A stretch of 41,474 nt of DNA from Chara braunii (taxonomy: Eukaryota > Streptophyta > Charophyceae > Charales > Characeae), in NCBI GenBank assembly GCA_003427395.1, contig BFEA01000525.1, positions 471,281-512,754 on the forward strand, written 5' to 3'. The translations under genes were made by a program, and so were the position numbers. The first letter of the stretch is position 1, and every line of letters starts with the position of its first letter. Of this stretch, positions 20,824-32,284 are shown one piece after another. The notes under the pieces were generated by a model. It saw only the letters and a list, made by a program, of their open reading frames with translations. It did not search any database and was not told the DNA's origin.

Positions 20824-21809
20824 TCCAGAACCTGCTCCCTCAGAGCCTGGATGGCATCCGGATCTGCCATCTCATGCGCGGCCACCAAGTCCATGGTCTT
20901 CCCAACATCTTATAGGCTGAGAGAAAATGCTTCCACCCTCTCTCCGGCTTCGGGCTCTGCCCGGAGCCTCCGGCGCTCACCTTCCGACTCTTCGATCGTG
21001 AACGATCCTGGATTGGGCCGGTTCCTTATGCTCCTTGGCCCTGTGTTTCTGCAGGTAATTACTTCGTAATTCCCGCAGGCAGGGTCGCATAAGAGAAGGA
21101 TTAACGTCCCGTCATGCTTATTAAATATCACGGTCTCCGTCCTGCTTAGGGATGACCTCCCTAGGAGGATTCCGTGATCCACTTCCGGCATGATGAAGAA
21201 GCAATTTCGTGCCTTCACCTTTCCAACCTCGATGAGTACATTCGAGGCTATCTCACAAAATACGGCCGTGCAGCTGGCTCCGTGCAGAATACCGCAGTCA
21301 GAACGGTCTATATCCAGCCCGAATCTGATCGCGTCCGCCTCCCGAATAATGTTCATCTCCGCCCCGGTGTCCACCATAGCTGCACACTTGGAGCCTTTTA
21401 CCACTAAATTCACTGTGCCGCAGGCCACGCACTTCCAATTCATCTTTGTGCCTGACTCTGCCCACTGTGCCTCCTTGGGCAGAATCGTGCTCAGATGGAC
21501 ATTGGGCACCAAGCGCCGCGACAACCTCCCCTTCAGTTCATCGCGGAGTCGCGGGGCTGACGCTAGGATTTCCTTCAGAGTCATGAGGTCATTGTGCCCT
21601 TCTAGCAGCCGATCGATCACTTTCTCCACGTCAAACCCTTCCTCCAATCGAACCGCATACTTCTTCCTTTTGGGCGGTCCGTCGTGTATGACTGGCTCGG
21701 CTTCTCCCCTGCCTCTCTTTTTCCTTGCCCGCTGCTCCGCTCTCTGATCCTCCTCCCTGCGCAACCTTTCATCCTCTTCCTCCTCATTGTCGTCATCCTC
21801 CACTTCCAC
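20824..21809 (-). pseudogene. pol: Element B aspartic protease region
   Basis: Retropepsin-like domain following Gag. The active site is CAAMVDTGAEMNIIRE with an intact Asp-Thr-Gly, preceded by VACGTVNLVVKGSK and followed by VDHGILLGRSSL, the usual second hydrophobic-Gly-Arg motif. The N-terminal 90 residues are basic and acidic (EDDDNEEEEDERLRREE) and link to Gag. After SLSL a TAA at about 20910 interrupts the frame; MDLVAAHEMADPDAIQALRE continues in the same frame to the RT frameshift. No independent start is likely: protease probably belonged to a Gag-Pol polyprotein. Confidence 0.82.
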
Positions 21810-22565
21810 AGTCTCCTTTCTTTTTCCTGGCTCCTGCTCCCTCCTCGGACCTCCTCGGAGGTTCTTGGCTGGCGCTAGCTCTGGCTTGATTTCTCATTCG
21901 TGCTGCCTGCACCAGCCGGGCCTGCGGAGTGAGGGGTCTCCCCATCATCCCTGATGGTGGGCGCGATCCCACCACATTTACTCCGGGTCGCCCGGGCGCT
22001 GACTCCGGACCGGAGTCGTGGAGGAACACCTTGGGGATGCTAGACTTCCATTTCCTCACTTCCTCACAGATGCCCACCAACTTCTGTTGGTACCTCCCCA
22101 TCTTATCCAGCAGGTCCTCCACTTTCCCCAACAAGACGGATGGAGGTTCCATCCTTTCTTCCTCATTTTCGTCATCTGACTCAATGATAATGGGCTCTTC
22201 CCCCTTAATGGGCTCTTCCCCCTTACTTCCTCCTCGTGGCCCTTGAGTCACTTCCTCATTGCTTCCCACTTCCTCTACCCCAATCGGTGGTTCTTCCTTT
22301 TCCTGCCATAACCTGAATTCCTCTATCCCCACCGACGGTCCTTTCTTCTCCTGCCATAGCCTGAACATGGCAGGGGGTGGCGGCCCAGCTGCCGCCCTTC
22401 GTTGGGCTTCCGCCCTCACTCCTCCAAGCCTTCTGTCAATGACCTCCCCAAACTGATTGTAGATGTTCCCATCCATAGTGGAGGAAATCAGCTCACTCCT
22501 CTCGTTTTCCCGTCTTATATTACAGAACCTTATAGTGTGGCCTTGTTGGTCACAATGTTGGCAGA
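21793..22565 (-). pseudogene. gag: Element B Gag nucleocapsid and C-terminal linker
   Basis: Contains the CCHC zinc knuckle CQHCDQQGHTIRFC (about 22515-22560), which binds RNA during packaging. It then runs in frame through MDGNIYNQFGEVIDRRLGGV and a duplicated segment FRLWQEKKGPSVGIEE / FRLWQEKEEPPIGVEE. An acidic linker and a predicted helix (EDLLDKMGRYQQKLVGICEE, VRKWKSS) follow. The frame closes at 21793, while the protease frame is open across the junction, so a frameshift near 21800 separates Gag from protease. That could be programmed or simple decay; I see no clear slippery heptamer. Confidence 0.78.
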
Positions 22566-23005
22566 TGGTCGTCCTCCAGTCAAAACGGGGTCTTCCATAC
22601 CCCTGACTTCCCTGATCCCCCTGGCCTTGATACCCTTGGCCTTGGTACCCTTGGCCTTGGTATCCCTGGCCTTGATTCCCTTGGCCTTGGTACCCCTGGC
22701 CTTGGTACCCCTGGCCTTGATTCCCTTGGCCTTGGTATTTCTGGCCTTGACCATTCCATTGCCTTCCTCTGCCTGGTTCTTCTCGCCATTCCTGCCTCGC
22801 CCCCTTCCTCCACCCCTCCCTCCGTTGCCTTGATTGCCCTGCCCCTGGTTCCCACCTCCAGCCACGCTTCCCTGTGAACTAGCGGCGGGTGACGGTGGCG
22901 TGCCACAGGCTGGGCCTGGGCTGCGGGGTGGATGGGTGGCGGTATACTCGTTTGCGGTCCGGCTACTGGTGGCGGGCTACCCCATGGTACGATTGCATTG
23001 ATCAC
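22566..23005 (-). pseudogene. gag: Element B Gag low-complexity QG-rich segment
   Basis: In the frame leading into the zinc knuckle, 22600-22760 encodes repeats of YQGQG and NQGQG (about ten units, about 15 bp each, CCTTGGTACCCTTGG-like on the plus strand). Upstream is GGGNQGQGNQGNGGRGGGRG in another frame, so a frameshift lies near 22750. Gln/Gly/Tyr and RGG-rich stretches are typical of RNA-binding, phase-separating proteins. Here it directly precedes the CCHC knuckle and probably assists RNA binding. Confidence 0.7.
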
Positions 23006-23137
23006 CAGCCAAGGTCACTGTCCGTAGGACGGCGCCCCTCCTTGCGAGGGGCCCGTACTAGATGACGGAGCCGCTACATTTGAAGGGGTTGTTGTCAAAG
23101 CCTGGGGCTCCTGCGCTTTTCCTAATCCCTAATCGCC

Positions 23138-23988
23138 CTACGCCAAGTTACGCACTTTGCGTTGGGCCTTTGTCAGGTGATGCGGCACCGGCTCTTCCTC
23201 TTCCCAGAGTTCTTCTTGAATAGCCTCCTCTATCACCGGCTCCTTTCCTTTTACTCGGACAACTGTCACTACCCTCCTTTGCACCACCGGCTCTGTCGCA
23301 TACCCTAGTTGTGCCAATACGTCTGTAACAATCCTTGTTACTCCCGGGGTCCCAGAAGCGGTTGCATCTCTTTCCTTTCTTTTCTGCCTTTGTAGGCATA
23401 CCTGACGTTGCTCCACCAGGTCCAAACACCCAACTTCCACCCCTCTGTCAATAGTGGCCCATGTGAGTTTGGTGCTACCTCCCTCATGCCTCGTCAACTC
23501 GACGGCCTCCGATGCCGTGAGTAGCCCAGGAAGATGGCGCATTGTGCTTCCTCCGAAATCCCATGGACCTTCCGCGCCTTCTTCTGAAATTCTTGAACAA
23601 AGGCCCCTATCGTCGTAAAATCCTCTTAGTTCATCGCCGCAAGGTCCGCGGTAGTCAATAACCCGTTTGCCAGGCGGTATTTCCTTTGCATCCCCTCCTT
23701 GAACCTCTCCCAGCTACCTTGGGCCGCATCTATGACTTTCTTCACTTCCTGGTGGTAGTTGTGGAGGACATACTGAAGAATGCGTTGGAACTTTACCACG
23801 TCCGACCGCCCGACCAAAGCTTGTTCCACTCGTTCCGGCCATTCCGAGACTCTTTCCCCACAAAAGTGGAAGGTATCGACTCTAGGGATATTACTCGGGT
23901 TCCTTTCATGTCTGTCAATAGCCGCTATGAGGTCATCGAGTGTCAGACCCTTCTTGGGGGCACCCGATGCGCCGCCGCCCTGCGACAT
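23138..23988 (-). pseudogene. gag: Element B Gag capsid region
   Basis: Starts at ATG 23986-23988 (MSQGGGASGAPKKGLTLDD). It has the Ty3/gypsy Gag capsid pattern: VDTFHFCGERVSEWPERVEQ, ILQYVLHNYHQEVKKVIDAA, QGSWERFKEGMQRKYRLANG. A TAG at about 23626-23628 interrupts it; the same frame continues as EDFTTIGAFVQEFQKKARKV. A frameshift near 23530 leads to LGLLTASEAVELTRHEGG and a basic region to 23138. It would form the virus-like particle shell. The predicted splice acceptor 27 nt upstream suggests the ATG is reached after removal of a leader intron. Confidence 0.82.
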
Positions 23989-24015
23989 CTTGCCAGACCT
24001 TTCTCTTCAAGCTCC

Positions 24016-24147
24016 CTGACAAAAGAAAAACAAACACATCCTCTTATTCAGCATTACACCTTAACTGGTCTATTTCATCCGTCCTACCTAACTCTTACTA
24101 CGTACCTTTTCCCAATGCTATACGTCCGCCCTTCATCCTTTCCTTAC
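24016..24147 (-). promoter_or_regulatory. Predicted leader intron of element B
   Basis: Minus strand: a long pyrimidine run TTTGTTTTTCTTTTGTCAG ends at 24016, 27 nt before the gag ATG. Upstream donors resembling AG|GTACGT (24106/24105) and AA|GTAAGG (24148/24147) lie in the leader between the primer site and gag. A short intron of about 90-130 nt is plausible. The same donors could join to the acceptor at 17174 for gag2. Confidence 0.4.
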
Positions 24148-24285
24148 TTAGGTAGGTAAATTTCCTCACCTATACTTAATCATTCATTATCTCTCCTCAC
24201 TTTCTCGTCCTTCCTTTATGCCTTTTCCCATTCACTTCTCATACCCGGATGTCGTTCCACCAGGGACAACGGTAGGCTTTCCGTT

Positions 24286-24304
24286 ATCCCCGGCAACGGC
24301 GCCA
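24286..24304 (-). promoter_or_regulatory. Primer-binding site, tRNA-Asp
   Basis: The plus strand reads ATCCCCGGCAACGGCGCCA, identical to the 3' 19 nt (with CCA) of plant-type tRNA-Asp. On the element strand this is TGGCGCCGTTGCCGGGGAT, two bases after the 5' LTR end (CGACA-GG-TGGCGCC). It fixes the element's orientation and shows that the long direct repeats are LTRs. Only the 3' end matches, so it is not a tRNA gene. Confidence 0.92.
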
Positions 24305-26104
24305 CCTGTCGAGCGCATCGGCCCGACACCGCACCAGGGCAGCGCGGGACCCTCCCGGCCGCGTCACGCAGGAGTTGAATTAAATCCTTCGTCGCAGATA
24401 ATACATATGGAGTTTCCTTAAGCCGCTCCGGCCGAGTGCGCCAGCCATACCTCTCGCGAGCCCCTAAGACAGGATAGGGCCTACGCGAGGCATGACTTAC
24501 CTACATCTTACGGGAGCTGTCACCTCCCTTCGGTGGGCGTATCCCCACCAACCGACCAGTCCACAGTATGAAAGCTAATCAGTTGCAATCGCAGAGGTGG
24601 ACCGGCCGAGGGCGTTTCTCGTTCGTTGTAGCATAGGGGGTACGCGCAGTAATACGCCTATGCCGGACTCGTACGCGAACCGACATCTTGGGGGGGTGAA
24701 GTCCCAAGCGCGGCCCGTCGTCGGTCGACTAGGACGCATCCCACACACCACGCGCACACCACTTTACGAACACAAAAACATAAAACATGCACACGCACAC
24801 GTACCAAACGACACGACACAAACAACGCGACAATGCTCCTAGCCCCTCGGTAGCCGTCCCATAACTTTCCGACGCGAAATCGAATAGGCGTCGCGCGTGA
24901 GACTTAGGATAAAACCGCGCGGACGCAAGGCCTACTCATATCGACTCGCAATGCAAACGTACGCAAGCAGTCGCAATGCTGGCGTACTATGTAGTGCCCA
25001 TAATCAAGCGGTTCCTCGTGGATCCGGGTACCGCTTATGACACTCAAGTGTCAGACTCGAAGTGCCGTGAGGGCCTCACCCTTCACGACATTGCACGACT
25101 GAAGGAATAGCCGTGCAGCCGCCGCGGCACCTCTGGCTCTCGGCCTGAGTGTCTCGGTAGGGAAATGAAATAGGCTTTGCGCGAGGGAAAACCCCTCCCC
25201 TGCAGAACCTAGGGTTTGGGCTGTTCTGGACAAGGACCTCGAATCCCAGTCCAGGACCAAACGTCCGACTAAGAAAAATCATCAAAAAACAAAAACAAAA
25301 ATAGAAGGGGAGGTCTCCCCTACGCCCCTCAGCCTCAGCTTCTGAGTAGGATTTTAGTATGAGGACTCTTCAACCCTATGCAAACATTCATCCCAAGTAT
25401 ACCCATGTATACATATATAAGGGTTAAGTATGTGACGATTACTTCTCACGGTCTCACTGGGGTCTCTCACAATCATACATATATGTGTGATCGTAGACAA
25501 CCAAATCCAGAATCTGATTCACAGCACATACCTGCCATTACATCAACAAACCAAATCAACAGCCCACACACTACACGGAGTCAACCCCAACCACCTTCGA
25601 CACTCCTACCCCTCGCTTTAGCCATGCCAACCCCAAACCTCCTGTCCAACCAACCTTAATTAAATACTCAGTACCTTTGTTAAATGGCCATTCAATAAAA
25701 GTCCGGGTGAAACCTTAATAAAATAACGAAATCACCAGGGCGAACGCCTTTTAGGTTGAGTGTGGAGGGAGAGTTGAAATTGAGTCGTAGACCGACGAAT
25801 CGACAATCGACCTGTTATAAGTGATAACAGAAAGTGATCCTCAAGGGATCAAGCTGGATCTAGTCTCGAACTTGGATCAAATGATCAAAAGGACTTGTAA
25901 CACACGACAGACCAATCCCCAAGCTAAGATCATAAGTGTATGGAGAATACAACTCCATAATACATCCTCACTCAAAATCTCCCTATAAGCTNAACTTAAG
26001 TCTACTTTTAAGCCAGTGCTTAAGCTAAAGGTAGACCAACTACGAAATCTCCTCTATTCTGGGCGGGTCGCCTGAATTGCCACCTGTCAAAATACAGTTT
26101 ATCT

Positions 26105-26945
26105 CCTCTAAACCAAGAAAATTTCGTCAGCGCTTCCCGTAGGAANNGTGTCTTTCTAGAATTCATATAAGCTCGAATATGAACGCATAAATAATTTCTA
26201 ACTCTGGAAAGCCAAATTATGTCCAACTCTCTAAGTTAGTAAAAATTTTGGCAGCACTCCCTTTAGAAAGGGAGACTTCCCAGATTTATACTAAGTCATA
26301 TATAAAAGCAGAAATAATNNNNNNNNNNNNNNNNNNNNNNNNNNNNNNNNNNNNNNNNNNNNNNNNNNNNNNNNNNNNNNNNNNNNNNNNNNNNNNNNNN
26401 NNNNNNNNNNNNNNNNNNNNNNNNNNNNNNNNNNNNNNNNNNNNNNNNNNNNNNNNNNNNNNNNNNNNNNNNNNNNNNNNNNNNNNNNNNNNNNNNNNNN
26501 NNNNNNNNATGTCTAACTCTCCGAATTAGTAGAAATTTTGGCAGCACTCCCTTTAGAAAGGGAGACTTTCCAGATTTATACTAAGTCAGATATGAACTCG
26601 AACAACAACTCGAGCTCAACTTTAGACTGAATTTAACTAACCCCTAATTTTGTAAAAATTTCGGCAGCACTCCCTTTAGAAAAGTGTTATTCCAAAATTT
26701 ATACAAGGCTAAGTTCAGATTTTGAAAGTAATTTTGGTTTCCCAAAGTTCAATTTTGTCTAACTCCCTTTAGAAAAGGAGACTTCCCAGATTTTAACTAG
26801 GCCAGATATATGGAAAAGACAAGTTGAACTCTAATAAGTCAAAAGTTGACTAACTTCTTGGATTTGTAGAAATTTCGACAGCGCTTCCCGTAGGAAAAGT
26901 AGCTTGCCAAGATTTATATAAAGCCAAGTATAAGAAAAGATCTCA
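26105..26945. repeat. About 122-bp tandem array in 5' LTR, with assembly gap
   Basis: Counterpart of 6880-7590, with the same palindromes CTCCCTTTAGAAAGGGAG and TTCCCGTAGGAA. Ns at 26319-26508 hide one or more units. The ambiguity nn at 26146-26147 sits at exactly the homologous position to nn at 6921-6922, and the surrounding about 340 bp look identical in both LTRs, which points to one assembly contig used twice. Confidence 0.8.
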
Positions 26946-27212
26946 GAAAAATGGAGGAATTGACCTAAGTAAAAAATGTTATTACAAAAAAATGCAGGAA
27001 TTGATACTAACTCCTATGGCTCTAGCACGTGGCGAGCAACTAAAGCAACTACCTATAAAACTGAAACCGCAAATAAACTAGTCATCCCATCCAGTCACAT
27101 GCAAACCAAACCACGAATGTAAGTACTCTCACCATCCCAAGTTCATTCCATATATATAGTTCGTGAAACTTCAAGTTCTTGAATCCTTATACCCATCTTA
27201 CATAAGACATAG

Positions 27213-27900
27213 AGTTGGACCATTCACCATGGAAACAATGTCCAGCTTGTCTTTATGGTATACATGAACAGGTTGAACGGCTACTTCTTTCTTCTTTTTG
27301 GGCAGATGACTGGGCCATTCGTCATGGAAACAATGCCTGGTCGCCCTGAGCTGTAAAATATTTAAAAATTTAGTATTTCTCTGACTTTGTTCTAAAAAAG
27401 AAAAGACAAATATGAGCCGGAGACTGAACCATTCATAGTAGAAATAATGTTCAGTTTGCCCAAACTATTTTCATTTTCACTCTGTATTTTCTCTTTTCTC
27501 TTCTTCATGATATGGCTTAACGCTGGACCATTCACAGTAGAAACAATGCCCAGTTGTCTGTTGACATGCAAATATACATAACGTACTTTCCTTTATACTC
27601 AGTTTAATTTATGTGCGTGGTTTTCAGGCTAAACCATTCACCATGGAAACAATGCTTAGCCTTATACCAAAAATCCTCCTTCAGAATAAACAAGAATTTA
27701 AACCCCTTCAATCAAGCAAACCCTCAGAGTTAACTAGAGTAAACAAACCATTCACAGTAGAAACAATGCCTGGTCCTCCAGAAAACAACTAAATAAACAT
27801 AGCAATCAGGTCATTCACAGTAGAAACAATGCCTGGTCCTTCAGAAAACAGCCAAATAACATAGCCCTGAGCCATTCACAGTAGAAACAATGCTCAGGCT
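27213..27900. repeat. Array of covarying hairpins in 5' LTR (8 copies)
   Basis: Copies at 27213-27247, 27308-27342, 27423-27455, 27522-27554, 27627-27661, about 27744-27780, 27805-27837 and 27866-27898. Arms: AGTTGGA/TCCAGCT, GACTGGG/CCTGGTC, ACTGAA/TTCAGT, GCTGG/CCAGT, GGCTAA/TTAGCC, unpaired, ATCAGG/CCTGGT, CCTGAG/CTCAGG. The bulge, ATT:AAT inner stem and 12-nt loop are the same as in the other LTR. Copy 2 differs from its partner at 7897 in both arms yet stays paired through wobble. Confidence 0.85.
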
Positions 27901-29811
27901 TTGGTTGACCCTTCCAAACGCACACAAAACTGCCTTCCTCCTACCTTCCCCCAGTTCATCCTTAGTCTGCTTTCAGTCAAAACAAAGATGAAACTTAAGT
28001 TTCACTCTCACACATTTTTTCTATTCAATCTGATTCGGTCCTGAAGAGAAAGTAAAAACCATAGGGACAACATATGCATACTGCAATCATACTACAGGGA
28101 GATAGACAAACATGGGTAGCAGTGAGTTATACAGATAAAGATAATTTACCTGAAGGTTCCCTGCCTCCAAAACTTCGTCCAGGTTCCATCAGAGCTCCCG
28201 CAATCGGTGGGTGGACTCCTCACAGAGTCTTGATGCGGACCTACGGGTTGCAATCCTGCCTGCCGCCTTCCCCTCGTAACCAGCAGACTAGACTTAGATT
28301 TAGAAAGATAGAAGGAGAAAAATATGAGACTCTCAGATCCAAGGAGGGTGCTCTCAGTCTCGCAAGAGAGGGTCTGGTAATCTTGATCCGCCTGAGGGCC
28401 CCGCAATGATGGCCAAAACGCAGCAGCTCGACCAAAAACAAAGTCAACTCCAAACTGTAGACTGCCCGACACCCTTCTAGATCGCAGCAATACTCCCACC
28501 TGTCGAGTTACAACACAGTCTTCACTGATTGACCCGTCGTTGCGCAGCCTAGAAGAGCCCCGTTCAAACAAAGCCCGCCTTTGTGTCATATCTGAATGTA
28601 GGAAGGACCCATTGTAACTCAAGCAAGAGTTCTGCCTACAGCGATCACGCTCTGCCACAAAGACCCGTAGCCGTGCGCTCATAATAAGGTACTATGTCGT
28701 CGTACCGCACTTTAATGCTCAGCAATGTAGTCACAACACCTCGACACGTCGGGTAAGCTAGACACGTGCCAAACGCCGAACAGTAAATGCGCAGCTTAAT
28801 GTGTGGCAAGTACATTGCAGATATGCAGTCAAACTATGTCGTGTGGTTCGACAGCATGCCGTTTGAAGCCTTTCACAACAGTACGGGACGCCCAACAATC
28901 AACACGGGCTCGAAGTCTTACAACTTTAATAATAGAACGCCTCACGGCACGTGTACACCGTCCGTAGTGGTTGCAACGGTCGCAGTAGCAGACACACCAA
29001 TGAAGTACCACAACCGTTCGCACAGCCAAGGCACAGCAACAGATACCGCAGTGGTCAAGCCGCCCGACGACCCGTGGTTCCTTAGTCCCAGTAAACAGCA
29101 GTAGTATTCCAGTCCCAAATTGTCGTAACCGGGTTCTGAATACAACAACTACCAGACCGCTATTCAGTAGTCTCTACAGCAGCGACGCCGGGCCAGTAGG
29201 TAAGTCATTGACTTCGTAGCTTGCTCCCCACTTCTTTACGCTATCTATGGGCAACGTTCCGGCCATAGGCAAGTCTCCTATCCAGCCGCTCTCTCACTAC
29301 TCCGAGTCTCAGGGCTAGCAGGTCTCGAAATGGGTCTTCCGCCTCTCTGTGGTCAGATGCTCTCCTCTCTTCATGAGCTCGGCCCTAAACAGGTGAGTGC
29401 TCCACTCCTCCTCGGTTCAGTGCTTCGCAGCCAGCCCTCCCACTAACGGATGAGCACCCGACCATGGTGCTGGCCACATGCTATTTCCATAGCAGCGCAT
29501 CGGACAACAGGAAAGTCTCTGACCCCTCAGCTCTTCTCTCACCTTACCGTTCACATCCTAAATGGTGAAAGCGCCTGACCACTATCATAACCAGGTTTAA
29601 CCGTATGCAAACCGAAGCACCAGGCGCAGCTCAAACAGGCTGCACCGCCAAAAACGCACCCCCAGCCCGAGATCCAGTGATGCTATTGCCTCCGCACAGG
29701 TCAAGACTCCCTGGTCGGTCATTTCTCCCGCCCAATAAGACCGAAAATCGAGGGAGAAATTCCGTTCTCCCTTCACACCATCTTACTTTGACTCTCCCTC
29801 TCTCCCTCTCT

Positions 29812-29814
<3 letters not shown>

Positions 29815-29875
<61 letters not shown>
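29815..29875. repeat. TA microsatellite
   Basis: About 30 uninterrupted TA units, at the point where the other LTR carries TA-flanked inserts (10284-10779). Length in the assembly may be unreliable. Confidence 0.95.
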
Positions 29876-29877
<2 letters not shown>

Positions 29878-30690
29878 GTGTGCACTGCGTGGCCGATCCG
29901 CACTACTTCCACCAATAGGATGGGCAAAATCAAATGCAAAACCAGAATGAATCTTTCGCTAGAACCCGGAAAGATACATTCCCATCTTGAAGCCTTCCCT
30001 CTTGCACGCAACTCCTACAGCCTACACTCCCAAAACTAACCCTTTACTACCAAATCTAACACCGCCATCGCACTCGCGTCGTCCGAAAACCGCGATTCGG
30101 TCCCCTCCCTCGCTCGATCTCAACGACAATCGAGCGAGCTCTTCGTCTTCTCGTTCAGCCATATCCTCCCCCTCGACATCTCCATGCACTGTATTTTCTT
30201 ACTAACTTTTATTCTACTAACTCTTTCCCCAATCTGACTTCATGATCTGGCTCGCAACACATAAAAAACACAGTTTACAGCTTTATTTCGCTCGATTTCG
30301 TTAAGAATCGAGCGAAATACCGCTTCTTCCTACCTCTACCATAGCCTCCTCCCGCTACGTGCGCGCAACTCGTTTCATACTAACCTCTAACTCACCAACT
30401 TTACTCCCCAATCTACCATCATTGTTGGATTCGCCTCATCCAAGAACCCCAGGATTGATCTCCCTCGCTCGATTTTATGAAGGAACGGACGAGTTATGCA
30501 CTTTTGCCTCCGGCTCGCCCCGCTTTCCACCATCTCCCGCTCAAAGTGCATCCGACGCAGAAAGTCGTCTGGGTTCATTGGCCGTCCTTCCACTTATCTC
30601 CCTCCCCGTTGCTCGTCTCATAGCGGCCCGTCGCGGCCCGCGCAGCACCCGATAGCTCAGCTCACTGCCCCCCGCCGTTGCCTACCTTCT
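29876..30690. repeat. Segment present only in 5' LTR, with recurring TCGCTCGAT hairpins
   Basis: This lies between the TA tract and the point where homology with the other LTR resumes (CCGCATGCACC). No gene is recognised. Two hairpins share arms: CTCGCTCGAT/ATCGAGCGAG (30109-30118, 30129-30138) and ATTTCGCTCGATT/AATCGAGCGAAAT (30285-30297, 30306-30318). A third, unpaired CTCGCTCGATTT occurs near 30464. Another small hairpin with GAATGAATCTTTC/GAAAGATACATTC arms lies at about 29946-29983. It is either an insertion in this LTR or a deletion from the other. Confidence 0.65.
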
Positions 30691-32258
30691 TCCCCCGCAT
30701 GCACCTTACGTACTCCTCCTCCGCCATTGTCACCCTCGCCCTGGCTCCGCGAGCACCCGGCTCAACTTCCCATCCGGGTTCATTCAACCCGCTCTCACCA
30801 CCGTGTCGGCCTTCCCCTCTGTCCTCGTTTCTGTCTCCTCGTTCCCGTCTGCTGCTCCCCGTCGCCTTTCTACCTCGCCTCACCGCTCTAGCGCCCGTCC
30901 CCCGTTGCGTTGTCATCCGCTATGCTAGCGCAGCGCCCGCTATCACAGTGACCGGCTCTCTCTACTCGACGGCCCGACAGCGTCTGACGCAGCGGCTCGC
31001 CCGTCCGGTGCCGAATAACTTTGGCAGCAGCCCGACAGTCGGGAGGGACCGGGAATCCGCTAACAAGTACTACCCGACTCCCCAGCCAGCTCTCACTGCC
31101 CCAACGGTGGTGCTACGGCACCCGGCCGATGCCCGTCCTTCACAACCCCGATGCCCACCACCCTTTCGTGCTATCTGCCCGCAGGTAGCGCATGCATCCT
31201 GCACCGATATCCGACCAGGTTCGTTCCACCGTCCTCACTTTCCCCTACTTCCCCTGTTGTCACCGGCGCCACCAACAAAAGCTGGCCCGGGCAAAGCCCA
31301 AGGGGCCAAGGACAAATGCCTCTACAACCCACCGCCTAGACCCAGCAGAATCACAACACATCGCACCTCGGCACAACGCGCAGCCTCGAAAACAGCTTGC
31401 GGTTGCACTTCAGGTAACACCACGGATACAACACCCATGTGACCCCACTGCAGTCTCGCGTCCCAGCACGGGACGCGATAAAAACGCCAAGATAATAATA
31501 ACGAAAAAAAATGGGAAGTAAAATAAAGAAAATTAATAAATAAATAAAGATAGACTTGGGAGGCCGCGGGGCTGCTGGCACCTCGCCAATCCCACAGACC
31601 GGGCCCGCTACCGCGCCCGTTATCAAAACCGAGGGGAATAGTCCGACGGCCCTCAACCCCACCGCCTTCCTCCCCAATTCTTGGCCACTCCCGCACCGAC
31701 ACCCGCCGGCCTCGATCCTCGAATCTTCATGGCGCCAACCCAATGCCGTAACCTATAAGGCTAAGCCCAAGCCTGAGACCCGCGTCCGCAAAGTACCATA
31801 CAAGGCAGTGCGGCGCGCCGTTTCGGGCCAACAACCCGGCTGCGCGGCTCCCAGTGCCTGCGCCGGCTTGCTTATACTATGCCATAATTGCCCCGCCCGC
31901 CATCCTACGACATCCTGCTCACTGCACGAAATCGCACCGTTATTGCCGATGCCGTCGTTGGGGTCGTTCTCCGCACGTGCGCTCGACTCGGTCAAATGTA
32001 CCAATTAAAAAAATATATCCTTAATTCCTAATAAATCAAAAATAAATAAATAATAATATCACCAAGCAAACCGACCGAGGTCCGGGCCAGCCTTACGATC
32101 AACAACAGAAAAGAATCACTCGCGCCTTAAACCTATGCGCCCACGCACTCGCTATTGTGGTCAACCACCCTGTCACGCAATTATAGACGCAGCCTCGCTT
32201 AGCGCGGTATACTTGAACGCTAGACCAAAACTATTTTCTGTCACTTGCAAAAACGAGG

Positions 32259-32284
32259 GCGGATACCCTTGTAAGGGTGTTCGC
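32259..32284. repeat. LTR-terminal hairpin (5' LTR copy)
   Basis: Same inverted repeat as at 12341-12366, ending 7 nt before the element's outer boundary. On the element strand it is the first structure of the LTR after TGTCGGT. Confidence 0.8.

Noticed and set aside
21780-21820. Programmed ribosomal frameshift between Gag and protease of element B
   Set aside because: Frames do change here, but no convincing slippery heptamer with a downstream structure was seen, and the element has several plain frameshifts.
24286-24304. tRNA-Asp gene
   Set aside because: Only the 3' 19 nt including CCA are present, next to an LTR boundary. This is a primer-binding site.
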